The position numbers were made by a program, and so were the translations under genes. Of a DNA stretch of 64,000 nucleotides, positions 35,045 through 43,342 are shown piece by piece. The notes below the pieces were generated by a model, which saw nothing but the letters and a program-made list of their open reading frames with translations, was not told the origin of the DNA and ran no database searches. Origin of the DNA: JAEUNJ01 sp052035955 (GTDB lineage: Bacteria; Pseudomonadota; Gammaproteobacteria; Burkholderiales; Rhodocyclaceae); assembly GCA_052035955.1 (NCBI GenBank), contig JBPOHD010000029.1, forward strand, positions 20,492-84,491, read 5' to 3'. Each line of letters opens with the position of its first letter. Positions within the stretch are counted from its first letter, which is position 1.

Positions 35045-35089
35045 GCACCAAGGGAGTGCAGCCCCGACTTGGGGCGCACCAAAGGGTGC
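35045..35089 (+). promoter_or_regulatory. Two NtrC-like dyads upstream of the cyanate operon
   Basis: Site 1 (35045-35060) reads GCAC-N7-GTGCA, the exact NtrC half-site spacing. Site 2 (35076-35089) reads GCACCAAAGGGTGC, the same half-sites with N6. Their centres are about 30 bases apart. They lie 63-107 bases before the sigma-54 element at 35152, the usual enhancer range. Confidence 0.6.
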
Positions 35090-35151
35090 CGCGAAAGCTC
35101 CTCCGAACGCCGGACCCCGGCCGGAACCGGCCTTTTTCGCGGCAATTGCCC

Positions 35152-35167
35152 TGGCCCGGTTGTTGCT
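35152..35167 (+). promoter_or_regulatory. Putative sigma-54 promoter of the cyanate operon
   Basis: TGGCCCGGTTGTTGCT matches the sigma-54 consensus TGGCAC-N5-TTGCW with GG and GC exactly ten bases apart. Transcription would begin near 35178, leaving a leader of about 60 bases before the ATG at 35238. Confidence 0.7.
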
Positions 35168-35237
35168 GAATGGGTTCTGCGAAGGTCTGCGGCGCCCTGC
35201 CCGTCGGCCCCGACCCCATCAGCCCAAGGAGAACGGC

Positions 35238-36596
35238 ATGTCCGACTTCGACAGCAAGGTTTTCGATTCCGAACGCCCGCTCGGCGGCTGCGCCTGCGGC
35301 CGTCACCATGACCAGGCCAGCCACGATGCCGACCCGGCGACCGGCGCCGAGGCCATCAACCGGGAGGTCCTCCAGTCGTCCGTCATGCGGGCCCTCTTCC
35401 CGCACGACGGTGAACGTCGGCGCTTCCTGAGGGCCGTCGGCGCCTCCACGGCCTGGGCGGCCATTTCCAGCCTGGTGCCCTTCGGCGCCCTGGAGGCGAT
35501 GGCACAGGACAAGGGGAGCCTGGAGAAGAAGGACCTGAAGGTCGGCTTCATCCCCATCACCTGCGCCAGTCCCCTGATCATGGCCGATCCCCTGGGCTTC
35601 TACCAGAAGCAGGGACTCAACGTCTCCGTGGTGAAGACCGCCGGCTGGGCGCTGATCCGGGACAAGGTGCTGAACAGGGAATACGACGCCTCCCACATGC
35701 TGGCCCCGATGCCCATCGCCATGTCCATGGGCATCGGCTCCAACCCGATGGCGCTCAACGTCGCGACCATCCAGAACATCAACGGCCAGGCCATCACCCT
35801 GCACGTCAAGCACAAGGACAAGCGCGACCCCAAGCAGTGGAAGGGCTTCAAGTTCGCCGTGCCCTTCGAATACTCGATGCACAACTTCCTGCTCCGCTAC
35901 TACGTGGCCGAGCACGGGCTCGACCCGGACAAGGACATCCAGATCCGCGTCGTGCCGCCGCCGGAGATGGTGGCCAACCTGCGGGCCGGCAACCTGGACG
36001 GCTACCTGGGCCCAGACCCCTTCAACCAGCGCGCCGTCTTCGACGAGGTGGGCTTCATCCACATCCTGTCGAAGGAGATCTGGGACGGCCACCCCTGCTG
36101 CTCCTTCGGCGTGCCGGCCCAGTTCGTCAAGGAGAACCCGAACACCTTCGCCGCCCTCTACCGGGCGGTCCTGACGGCCGCGGCCATGGCCAGGGATCCG
36201 AAGAACCGGCCCATCATGGCCGAGGTGCTGTCGCCGGCCAATTACCTGAACCAGCCGAAGACCGTGCTGGAGCAGGTGCTGACCGGCAAGTTCGCCGACG
36301 GCCTGGGCCAGGTGAAGACCGTGCCCGACCGGGCCGACTTCGATCCCTTCCCCTGGTATTCGATGGCCGTCTGGATCCTCACCCAGATGAAGCGTTGGGG
36401 CTACGTCAAGGGCGAGGTCCGCTACAAGGACATCGCCGAGCAGGTCTATCTCCTCACCGACGCCAGGAAGCGCATGGCCGAGGTGGGCCTGGTGGCGCCG
36501 AAGGAGAGCTACCGCAAGTTCAAGGTCATGGGCAAGGAGTTCGACCCGGCGAAGCCCGAGGAATACATCGCCGGCTTCGCCATGAAACGGACCTGA
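35238..36596 (+). CDS. NrtA/CynA-type ABC transporter substrate-binding protein
   Basis: The 452-residue protein belongs to the nitrate/nitrite/cyanate/bicarbonate (NrtA-CmpA) binding family: VGFIPITCASPLIMADPLGFY, GWALIRDKVLNREYDASHML, GYLGPDPFNQRAVFDEVGFI. A twin-arginine motif (RRRFLRAVG, about 60-68) with a hydrophobic stretch suggests Tat export of the folded protein. It is preceded by an unusual 59-residue extension containing GGCACGRHHDQASHD. With the permease, ATPase and cynS downstream, cyanate is the most likely substrate, though nitrate cannot be excluded. A GGAG site precedes the ATG. It is the first gene of the sigma-54-type operon. Confidence 0.9.
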   Translation: MSDFDSKVFDSERPLGGCACGRHHDQASHDADPATGAEAINREVLQSSVMRALFPHDGERRRFLRAVGASTAWAAISSLVPFGALEAMAQDKGSLEKKDLKVGFIPITCASPLIMADPLGFYQKQGLNVSVVKTAGWALIRDKVLNREYDASHMLAPMPIAMSMGIGSNPMALNVATIQNINGQAITLHVKHKDKRDPKQWKGFKFAVPFEYSMHNFLLRYYVAEHGLDPDKDIQIRVVPPPEMVANLRAGNLDGYLGPDPFNQRAVFDEVGFIHILSKEIWDGHPCCSFGVPAQFVKENPNTFAALYRAVLTAAAMARDPKNRPIMAEVLSPANYLNQPKTVLEQVLTGKFADGLGQVKTVPDRADFDPFPWYSMAVWILTQMKRWGYVKGEVRYKDIAEQVYLLTDARKRMAEVGLVAPKESYRKFKVMGKEFDPAKPEEYIAGFAMKRT

Positions 36597-36606
36597 GGAC
36601 CCGGCC

Positions 36607-37455
36607 GTGCCGCGCAAGGAAGCCCTCAAGGCCGCCCTCCTTTCCCTGATCCTGCTCGCCGTCTTCCTGGGCGCCTGGCACATCGCCACGCTGCCCAAGG
36701 AAGGGCCGGCGTCGGCGGCGGCCGCCCAGGACGCCGAATATGCGGCCTTGATGGGGAAGGGAGCGGAATCCAAGGGGGGCTTCCCGCCGCCGGCCCAGGT
36801 CGGCAAGGCCTTCGTCACCTACCTTTCCGACCCGTTCTACGACCGCGGCCCCAACGACAAGGGCATTGGCATACAGCTCGCCCATTCCCTGGGCCGGGTC
36901 GGCCTCGGCTTTCTTCTCGCCGTGCTGGCGGCCGTGCCGCTGGGCTTCACCATCGGCATGTCGCCCCTGCTCTTCCGGGCGCTCAATCCCTTCATCCAGG
37001 TGCTGAAGCCCATCTCGCCCCTGGCCTGGATGCCGCTGGCCCTCTACACCCTGAAGGACTCCTCCGTCTCCGGCATCTTCGTCATCTTCATCTGCTCCAT
37101 CTGGCCGATGCTGATCAACACCGCCTTCGGGGTCGCCTCGGTACGCCGGGACTGGCTCAACGTGGCCCGCACCCTGGAGGTGCGCCCGCTGCGCAAGGCC
37201 TTCCTGGTCATCCTGCCGGCCGCGGCGCCGACCATCGTCACCGGCATGCGCATCTCCATGGGCATCGCCTGGCTGGTCATCGTCGCCGCCGAGATGCTGG
37301 TGGGCGGCACCGGCATCGGCTACTTCGTCTGGAACGAATGGAACAACCTCGCCCTGCCCAACGTCATCTTCGCCATCACCATGATCGGCGTCGTCGGCAT
37401 GGCCCTGGACTTCATCTTCGCCCGGCTGCAGAAATGGGTGACCTATGTTGACTGA
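36607..37455 (+). CDS. NrtB/CynB-type ABC transporter permease
   Basis: The 282-residue inner-membrane protein has about six helices and the BPD-transporter permease pattern: SLGRVGLGFLLAVLAAVPLG, then PLAWMPLALYTLKDSSVSGI, and the ATPase-contact loop region RTLEVRPLRKAFLVILPAAAP. A GTG start 10 bases after the binding-protein stop fits its hydrophobic N-terminus (LLSLILLAVFLGAWHIATL). It forms the cyanate or nitrate channel with its neighbours. Confidence 0.92.
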   Translation: MPRKEALKAALLSLILLAVFLGAWHIATLPKEGPASAAAAQDAEYAALMGKGAESKGGFPPPAQVGKAFVTYLSDPFYDRGPNDKGIGIQLAHSLGRVGLGFLLAVLAAVPLGFTIGMSPLLFRALNPFIQVLKPISPLAWMPLALYTLKDSSVSGIFVIFICSIWPMLINTAFGVASVRRDWLNVARTLEVRPLRKAFLVILPAAAPTIVTGMRISMGIAWLVIVAAEMLVGGTGIGYFVWNEWNNLALPNVIFAITMIGVVGMALDFIFARLQKWVTYVD

Positions 37456-37560
37456 TCGCCGCCATCGCCTGACCGGGTCTCCACGGGCATCCGGCAACGG
37501 CAGGCCGGGGTCCGCCGTCACCGCATCCCCTGGCGACGGGACCGTGGGAAGGAAGCATCC

Positions 37561-38478
37561 GTGAGCCAGCACTTCCTGACCGTCGAAGGCCTGGCCAAGG
37601 CCTACCCGCCCGTCGGCGGCCGCGCGGGACCACCCGTCTTCCAGGACGTCCATTTCCACATCGATGCGGGCGAGTTCATCTGCATCATCGGGCACTCGGG
37701 TTGCGGCAAGACCACCATCCTGAACGTCATGGCGGGACTCGAACGGCCGACGGCCGGCAACGTGATCATGGATGGCCGCGAGGTGGTCGCCCCCAGCCTG
37801 GACCGGGGCGTGGTCTTCCAGGGCCACACGCTGATGCCCTGGCTCTCCGTCCTCGGCAACGTCGCCTTTGCCGTCAAGTCCCGCTGGCCGGACTGGAGGA
37901 AGGCCGAGGTGGACGCCCATTGCGCCCGCTACCTGGAAATGGTGGGCCTGGGCCAGGCGCTGCACAAGAAGCCCTCCGAGCTTTCCGGCGGCATGAAGCA
38001 GCGCGTCGGCATCGCCCGCGCCTTCGCCATCCAGCCCCGCATGCTGCTCCTCGACGAGCCCTTCGGGGCCCTGGACGCCCTGACCCGCGGCACCATCCAG
38101 GACGAGTTGCTGCACATCGTCCAGGCCACCCGGCAGACCGTCTTCATGATCACCCACGACGTGGACGAGGCGATCCTGCTGGCCGACAAGATCCTGCTGA
38201 TGAGCAACGGGCCCCTGGCCCGGATCGCCGAGATCGTCGAGGTGACCATGCCGCGCAACCGGACGCGGCACACCATGCACCACGATCCCCAGTACTACCG
38301 TACCCGCAACCACCTGGTGGATTTCCTGGTGAACCGCTCCCGCGGGTTCGCCGGCGGAGGGGCGCCCTTCGATGCCCGCCGTCCGCCGGTGGTGCGGCCC
38401 GGCCTCGAGGAGGCGCCGGAGTACGCCAGTCCCCCATCCGCGACCGAAGCCCCGGCCGCCCGCATCGACCATTCCTGA
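37561..38478 (+). CDS. NrtD/CynD-type ABC transporter ATPase
   Basis: The 305-residue ATPase has Walker A GHSGCGKTT, the signature LSGGMKQRVGIARA, Walker B MLLLDEPFGALD and the switch His in FMITHDVDEA. The C-terminal extension ends in a Pro/Ala-rich tail. It is the short single-domain form, not the NrtC fusion with a binding domain. The GTG start follows a gap of 105 bases in which only a ribosome site (GGAAGGA) is visible, and cynS follows 14 bases later. Confidence 0.93.
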   Translation: MSQHFLTVEGLAKAYPPVGGRAGPPVFQDVHFHIDAGEFICIIGHSGCGKTTILNVMAGLERPTAGNVIMDGREVVAPSLDRGVVFQGHTLMPWLSVLGNVAFAVKSRWPDWRKAEVDAHCARYLEMVGLGQALHKKPSELSGGMKQRVGIARAFAIQPRMLLLDEPFGALDALTRGTIQDELLHIVQATRQTVFMITHDVDEAILLADKILLMSNGPLARIAEIVEVTMPRNRTRHTMHHDPQYYRTRNHLVDFLVNRSRGFAGGGAPFDARRPPVVRPGLEEAPEYASPPSATEAPAARIDHS

Positions 38479-38492
38479 GCGAGGAGAAGCGC

Positions 38493-38936
38493 ATGAACCG
38501 CAATGACGTGACCGAGATGATCGTCGCCGCCAAGATCCAGAAAGGCATCAAGTGGGCCGACGTGGCGAAGAAGGTGGGCCTGTCGAAGGAGTGGGTCACC
38601 GCCGGCTGCCTGGGCCAGATGACCTTCGACAAGAAGCAGGCGACCACCATCGGCAGGATCTTCGGCCTGCCGGCCGAGGCCGTCGCGCTATTGCAGGTGG
38701 TGCCCTACAAGGGCTCCCTGCCCACCGCCGTGCCCACCGACCCGCTGATCTACCGCTTCTACGAACTGGTCAGCGTGTACGGCATGACCTTCAAGGAGCT
38801 GATCCACGAGGAATTCGGCGACGGCATCATGTCGGCCATCGACTTCAAGATGGACCTGACACGCGAACCGGACCCGAAGGGCGACCGGGTCAACATCGTC
38901 ATGAGCGGCAAGTTCCTGCCCTACAAGACCTACTGA
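38493..38936 (+). CDS. cynS: Cyanate hydratase (cyanase)
   Basis: CynS converts cyanate and bicarbonate to carbamate, which gives ammonia and CO2. The 147-residue protein has the N-terminal helical domain and the C-terminal active-site domain with R88, E91 (YRFYELVSVYG) and S114 (GIMSAIDF), at the spacing of the E. coli catalytic triad Arg96-Glu99-Ser122. A GAGGAG site precedes the ATG. There is no cynT carbonic anhydrase or CynR regulator nearby. Release of ammonia fits control by NtrC and sigma-54 as a nitrogen-supply operon. It ends 7 bases inside the converging methyltransferase gene. Confidence 0.97.
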   Translation: MNRNDVTEMIVAAKIQKGIKWADVAKKVGLSKEWVTAGCLGQMTFDKKQATTIGRIFGLPAEAVALLQVVPYKGSLPTAVPTDPLIYRFYELVSVYGMTFKELIHEEFGDGIMSAIDFKMDLTREPDPKGDRVNIVMSGKFLPYKTY

Positions 38937-39739
38937 CCCGGCCGACGGTCGGCCGCCGCCACCAGCACCTCGCTCTCCAGGCGGTAGCCGGACGGGACGG
39001 CGTAAGGGGCCAACTCCCTCGCCACCTCGTCGGCCAGTGCCGCCTGACGGTCGGCCGGCAGGCGGGCCAGGCTGCCGGCGGCGCCGCCGGCCAGGTCCAG
39101 AAAAGCCTGCCAGTAGGTGGCGGCGTCGGGGAACTCGAGGACCAGCGCGATCCTGCGGAACTCCGGAGGTTCGAAGCCGGCGAGGGTCTGCGCCAGCGCC
39201 GCCTCTTCGCCGAAGCGGAAGATCGAGGGCCGCGCCACCTTGGCGGGCGGCAGCACCCGGGCCAGGCAGTCCAGGGCACAGGCTACCAGCGGCGTCCGTT
39301 CCCGGACACCCCAGACCGACAGGGCCAACCGCCCGCCGGGCGCCAGAACCCGGCGGATCTCCGCCGCGGCCTTCCCGGGGTCCGGGAAGAACATCAGGCC
39401 GAGCCCGCAGAGCACCCGGTCGAAGCTGCCATCGGCGAAGGGCAGGTGCTCGCCGTCGGCGGCCACCCGCGGCAAACCGGGGCAACAGGCCAGTTGGCCC
39501 TCGGCGAGGTCGCTGGCCACCACCCAGCCGCCGACGATCCGCCGCGCCGCCGCCGTCGCCAGAAGGCCCGGACCGGCGGCGAGGTCCAGCACCCGCTGGC
39601 CGGCTCCCAGTTTCGCCGCATCGAGCAGGGCCTCGGCGATGGCCTGCCGGGAGGGCGCGCCGGTGCCGTAGCGGCCGGCGATCATGTTGTAGCCGTCACG
39701 CTCGACCCGCTTCATGCGACTTCCATCGAATCCGCTCAT
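38930..39739 (-). CDS. Class I SAM-dependent methyltransferase (UbiE-like)
   Basis: The 269-residue protein has a Methyltransf_11-type core: motif I VLDLAAGPGLLA, ADGEHLPFADGSFDRVLC and the post-motif EIRRVLAPGGRLALSVWG. The substrate is not evident. The ATG at 39739 overlaps the rarD stop (ATGA). An ATG eight codons later (MKRVERDGY) is possible. It is the last gene in a chain rarD-methyltransferase. Its end overlaps cynS tail to tail. Confidence 0.88.
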   Translation of the reverse strand: MSGFDGSRMKRVERDGYNMIAGRYGTGAPSRQAIAEALLDAAKLGAGQRVLDLAAGPGLLATAAARRIVGGWVVASDLAEGQLACCPGLPRVAADGEHLPFADGSFDRVLCGLGLMFFPDPGKAAAEIRRVLAPGGRLALSVWGVRERTPLVACALDCLARVLPPAKVARPSIFRFGEEAALAQTLAGFEPPEFRRIALVLEFPDAATYWQAFLDLAGGAAGSLARLPADRQAALADEVARELAPYAVPSGYRLESEVLVAAADRRPGQ

Positions 39740-40629
39740 GTCCTGCCCCGCAACATGTCGATGCTGTACAGGGCGAGTCCGGCCCAGATCACCGCGAAAC
39801 TGGCCGCCCGGGCGAGGTCCATCGGCTCGCCGTACATGAGGATGGCAAGGACGAAGGTCATCGACGGCGCCAGGTATTGCAGCATGCCGACGGTGGCCAG
39901 ACGCAGGCGCCGGGCGCCGATGGCGAAGAGCAGCAGGGGAATGGCCGTCAGGGGACCGGAGAGGACCAGCAGCAGGTCGGTGGCCGGGTCGCCGGGAACG
40001 AAGGCGCCGCGACCTGCAAGAGCCAGCCAGAGCAGCCAGGCGGCGGCGAAGGGCGTCGCCAGGGCGGTCTCCAGGAACAGGCCCTCGGCCGCGCCCATGG
40101 CCAGCTGTTTGCGCAGCAGGCCGTAGACGCCGAAGCTGCCGGCCAGGACCAGGGATACCCAGGGCAGGCCGCCGGTGCGCAGCATCTCGTTGCCGACGCC
40201 GGCGGCGGCCAGGGCCAGCGCTCCCCATTGCAGGGGCCGCAGGCGCTCGCCGAGGAAGGCCATGCCCAGGGCGACGCTGACCAGCGGGTTGATGAAGTAG
40301 CCGAGGCTGGTCTCCAGGATGCGATTGGCATTGATCGCCCAGACGAAGGTCAGCCAGTTGCCCATGATCATCGCCGAGCCGAGGGCCACCCTGGCCAGGC
40401 GCCGCGGTTCCCGGGCCACCCCGGCGACCTGGTCGAAGCCGCCACGCCAGGCCAGCACGCCGCCGATCAGCAGTACCGACCAGACCACCCGGTGGGCGAT
40501 GATCTCCAGGGCGGGCACGTGGCCCAGCCACTTGAAGAAGATGGGGACCAGGCCCCAGATCAGGTAGGCGCCGAGGGCCGCCGCGACGCCGGCCGCCGTG
40601 CCCCCCGACGGGCCGGCGGGAGTCGTCAA
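39736..40629 (-). CDS. rarD: RarD/EamA-family permease
   Basis: The 297-residue membrane protein has ten predicted helices and the RarD signatures GAYLIWGLVPIFFKWL near the start, AHRVVWSVLLIGGVL, WAINANRILETSLGYFINPL and LQYLAPSMTFVLAI. RarD proteins are drug/metabolite transporters of unknown substrate. I chose the TTG at 40629, which overlaps the stop of the upstream esterase (TTGA), because it gives the standard RarD length and no ATG fits. Confidence 0.88.
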   Translation of the reverse strand: MTTPAGPSGGTAAGVAAALGAYLIWGLVPIFFKWLGHVPALEIIAHRVVWSVLLIGGVLAWRGGFDQVAGVAREPRRLARVALGSAMIMGNWLTFVWAINANRILETSLGYFINPLVSVALGMAFLGERLRPLQWGALALAAAGVGNEMLRTGGLPWVSLVLAGSFGVYGLLRKQLAMGAAEGLFLETALATPFAAAWLLWLALAGRGAFVPGDPATDLLLVLSGPLTAIPLLLFAIGARRLRLATVGMLQYLAPSMTFVLAILMYGEPMDLARAASFAVIWAGLALYSIDMLRGRT

Positions 40630-41192
40630 TCGAACCCCGCAAAGGCGATGATCGCGTCCAGGTAGTCCGGCCAGCGGGTGAAGCCGTGGTCGCCGCCGGG
40701 CAGGACGGTCTGCCTCGCGCCCCGGTACTTCTCCACTGCCTGCCGGTAGTCGAGCAGTTCGTCCCCCTCCTCGACCAGCAGCCAGAAGCGCTCCGGCCTT
40801 TCGATGCGCGGGACCTCGATGGCCCGCAGTTCCTCCACGTATCCGAGGGTGAAGTCGAAGCGCTCGCCCGTGTAGAGGTTGGTCTGGGGACCGACGAAAT
40901 CCTGCAGGGACAGGTGGGCCACCACGGCCGGATTCACCAGGACGGCCCGCAGGTCGTGCCGTTCCGCCAGCCAGGTCGCGTAGTAGCCGCCCAGCGAGGA
41001 ACCGACCAGGGTCACCGGTCCCGGCGCCCGGGCGATCAGGCCCTCGGCGAGGGCGATGGCCTGCCGCGGCGATGGCGGCAGTTGCGGGCAGACGAAACGG
41101 TCGCCGCAACCCCGCGCCGCCATGCGCCCCCGCAGGGCCTGGGCCTTGCGGGACTGGGGAGCGCTGGTGAAGCCATGCAGGTAGAGCAGCAT
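40626..41192 (-). CDS. YqiA/UPF0227-type esterase
   Basis: The 188-residue alpha/beta hydrolase shows LLYLHGFTSAPQSRKAQ, the nucleophile elbow GSSLGGYYATWLAE, VLVNPAVVAHLSLQDFVG, and the late Asp/His in EEGDELLDY and GGDHGFTRW, forming the Ser-Asp-His triad. YqiA proteins have acyl-CoA or ester hydrolase activity. The ATG at 41192 is preferred. A GTG nine codons earlier would overlap uppP. It is translationally coupled to rarD. Confidence 0.9.
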   Translation of the reverse strand: MLLYLHGFTSAPQSRKAQALRGRMAARGCGDRFVCPQLPPSPRQAIALAEGLIARAPGPVTLVGSSLGGYYATWLAERHDLRAVLVNPAVVAHLSLQDFVGPQTNLYTGERFDFTLGYVEELRAIEVPRIERPERFWLLVEEGDELLDYRQAVEKYRGARQTVLPGGDHGFTRWPDYLDAIIAFAGFD

Positions 41193-41203
41193 GGGCTGAG
41201 GCT

Positions 41204-42028
41204 TCAGGGGTGCGTCCACTCCACCAGCCCGAACTGCCAGGTGGCGATGACGACGATGCCGAAGGCGATCCGGTACCAGGCGAAGGGAATGAAATCGTGG
41301 CTGCTGATGTAGCGCAGCAGCCAGCGGACGCACAGGAAGGCCGAGACGAAGGAGGCAACGAAGCCGACCGCCCACATGCCGATGTCGTCGGCGCTGAGCA
41401 GGGCCCGCTCCTTGTAGAGCTGGTAGGCCGTGGCGGCGATCAGGGTCGGGATGGCGAGGAAGAAGGAGAACTCGGTGGCGGCCTTGCGCGACAGGCCGAA
41501 GAGCAGGCCGCCGATGATGGTGGCGCCCGAGCGCGAGGTGCCGGGGATCAGGGCGAAGGCCTGGGCGATGCCCAGCTTCAAGGCGTCCAGCGCCGACATG
41601 TCGTCCACCTCCCGGATGCGGATCACGTGCTGGCGCCGCTCCGCCCAGATGATGACGAAGGCGCCGACGATGAAGGCGATGGCCACCGGCACGGGCTGGA
41701 ACAGGTGGGCCTTGATGACCTTGCCGACCAGCAGGCCGAGGACCGCCAGGGGCATGAAGGCGATGGCCAGGTTGACCACGAACCGGCGGGCCGCCGGGTC
41801 GCCGGGCAGGCCGGACACCACCCGGGCGATGCGCGCCCGGTACTCCCAGCAGACGGCCAGGATGGCCCCCGACTGGATGACGATCTCGAACAGCTTGCCC
41901 CGGTCGTCGTTGAATTTCAGCAGGTCGCCTGCGAGAATCAGGTGCCCCGTGCTGGAGACGGGGAGGAATTCGGTCAGGCCCTCGACGATGCCGAGGATGA
42001 GGGCGTGGAGGAGTAGCGTGGGATCCAT
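41204..42028 (-). CDS. uppP: Undecaprenyl-diphosphate phosphatase UppP (BacA)
   Basis: UppP recycles the undecaprenyl carrier for cell-wall synthesis in the inner membrane. The 274-residue protein has eight helices and both active-site segments: GLTEFLPVSSTGHLILAGDL near the N-terminus and PGTSRSGATIIGGLL in the second half. A cytoplasmic loop (RRQHVIRIREVDDM) is slightly charged. It is divergent from an HD-GYP gene across about 100 bases and followed closely by the esterase. Confidence 0.96.
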   Translation of the reverse strand: MDPTLLLHALILGIVEGLTEFLPVSSTGHLILAGDLLKFNDDRGKLFEIVIQSGAILAVCWEYRARIARVVSGLPGDPAARRFVVNLAIAFMPLAVLGLLVGKVIKAHLFQPVPVAIAFIVGAFVIIWAERRQHVIRIREVDDMSALDALKLGIAQAFALIPGTSRSGATIIGGLLFGLSRKAATEFSFFLAIPTLIAATAYQLYKERALLSADDIGMWAVGFVASFVSAFLCVRWLLRYISSHDFIPFAWYRIAFGIVVIATWQFGLVEWTHP

Positions 42029-42129
42029 GGCAGTGTTGGCGCGCAGGGTCGCCGCGGACGGCGGGTGCGACGGCGGGATGGGCGGGAGACCGGCTGGCGC
42101 CGGCGGCGTGCAAGGCGGCGGATTTTAAC

Positions 42130-43332
42130 ATGCGCAAAAAGGTGTCCGTTTCCGACCTGCGGCCCGGCATGTACATCGCCGACCTGGGCAGCGACTGGAT
42201 GTCCCACCCCTTCCTGCTCGGCAGCTTCCCGGTCAAGGACGAGGCGACGGTGGCCAGGATCGTGGCCGCCGGCATCCGGGAGGTCTACATCGATCCCCAG
42301 CGGGGCGACGACGTGGCCGACGCGCCCACCCACGAGGAGGTCCAGCAGGAGCTCCATGCCGAGATGCTGCGCGCCGCCGCCGAGCCGGCGCCGGCCCGGC
42401 GGGTCAGCGCGGGCGAGGAGATGGGGCGCGCGAAACGCATCCACGCCGAGGCCCACGGCATCGTCCACGAGGTCATGAACGACGTCCGCCTGGGCCGCCA
42501 GGTGCAGCTCGAGCAGGTGGACCCGGTGGTGGAGAAGATGACCGATTCCATCCTCAGGAACGGCAGCGCCCTGCTCTCCCTGACCCGGGTAAAGAACAAG
42601 GACGACTACACCTTCCTGCATTCGGTCTCGGTCTGCGCCCTGCTCGTCGCCTTCTGCCGCGCCGTCGGCCTCGATGCCCGCACCCTCCACCTGGCCGGCG
42701 TCGGCGGCCTGCTCCATGACATTGGCAAGGTCCGGGTGCCCGATTCCATCCTCAACAAGCCGGGACGCCTGACCGAGGAGGAGTTCGAGGTCATGAAGTC
42801 CCACGTCGTGGAGGGCCGCCGCATCCTGCTCGAGACCGAGGGCGTGCACGAAATCTCAGTCCAGGTCGCCCACCAGCACCACGAGCGGCACGACGGCTCC
42901 GGCTATGCCGAGGGGCTCAAGGGCGAGGCGATCTCCCAGATGGGGCAGATGGCGGCGATCTGCGACGTCTATGACGCCATCACCTCGGACCGCGTCTACC
43001 ACAAGGGGCTGCAGCCCCACGAGGCCCTGCGCAAGATCTTCGAGTGGAGCAAGTTCCACTTCAACCCGGCCCTCGTCCAGCAGTTCCTGCGCACCATCGG
43101 CATCTACCCGGTCGGCACCCTGGTCATGCTCGAGTCCGGCCGCATCGCCGTCGTGCTGGAACAGGCGGAAGGCAACCTGCTGCTGCCGACGGTCCGGGTC
43201 TTCTACGACAGCCGGCGGCGCCAGTACATACCGCCGACGGAAGTCGATCTGGCCAGGCCCATGGGGCAGGGCGGCGCCGACCGGATCCTCGGGCACGAGT
43301 CGGCGGAGAAATGGGGCATCCGCCTCCCGTGA
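42130..43332 (+). CDS. HD-GYP domain protein with N-terminal DUF3391
   Basis: The 400-residue protein starts with a DUF3391 domain (SVSDLRPGMYIADLGSDWMS), common in front of HD-GYP domains. The HD-GYP domain (about 150-330) has HSVSVCALL, GGLLHDIGKVRVPDSIL, KSHVVEGRRIL, QHHERHDGSGYAEGL (the P of GYP is A) and DVYDAITSDRVY. The metal-binding residues are intact, so c-di-GMP phosphodiesterase activity is likely. A C-terminal beta-rich region follows (GTLVMLESGRIAVVLE). It probably has its own promoter in the gap with uppP. Confidence 0.92.
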   Translation: MRKKVSVSDLRPGMYIADLGSDWMSHPFLLGSFPVKDEATVARIVAAGIREVYIDPQRGDDVADAPTHEEVQQELHAEMLRAAAEPAPARRVSAGEEMGRAKRIHAEAHGIVHEVMNDVRLGRQVQLEQVDPVVEKMTDSILRNGSALLSLTRVKNKDDYTFLHSVSVCALLVAFCRAVGLDARTLHLAGVGGLLHDIGKVRVPDSILNKPGRLTEEEFEVMKSHVVEGRRILLETEGVHEISVQVAHQHHERHDGSGYAEGLKGEAISQMGQMAAICDVYDAITSDRVYHKGLQPHEALRKIFEWSKFHFNPALVQQFLRTIGIYPVGTLVMLESGRIAVVLEQAEGNLLLPTVRVFYDSRRRQYIPPTEVDLARPMGQGGADRILGHESAEKWGIRLP

Positions 43333-43342
43333 TCGCGGCGCC

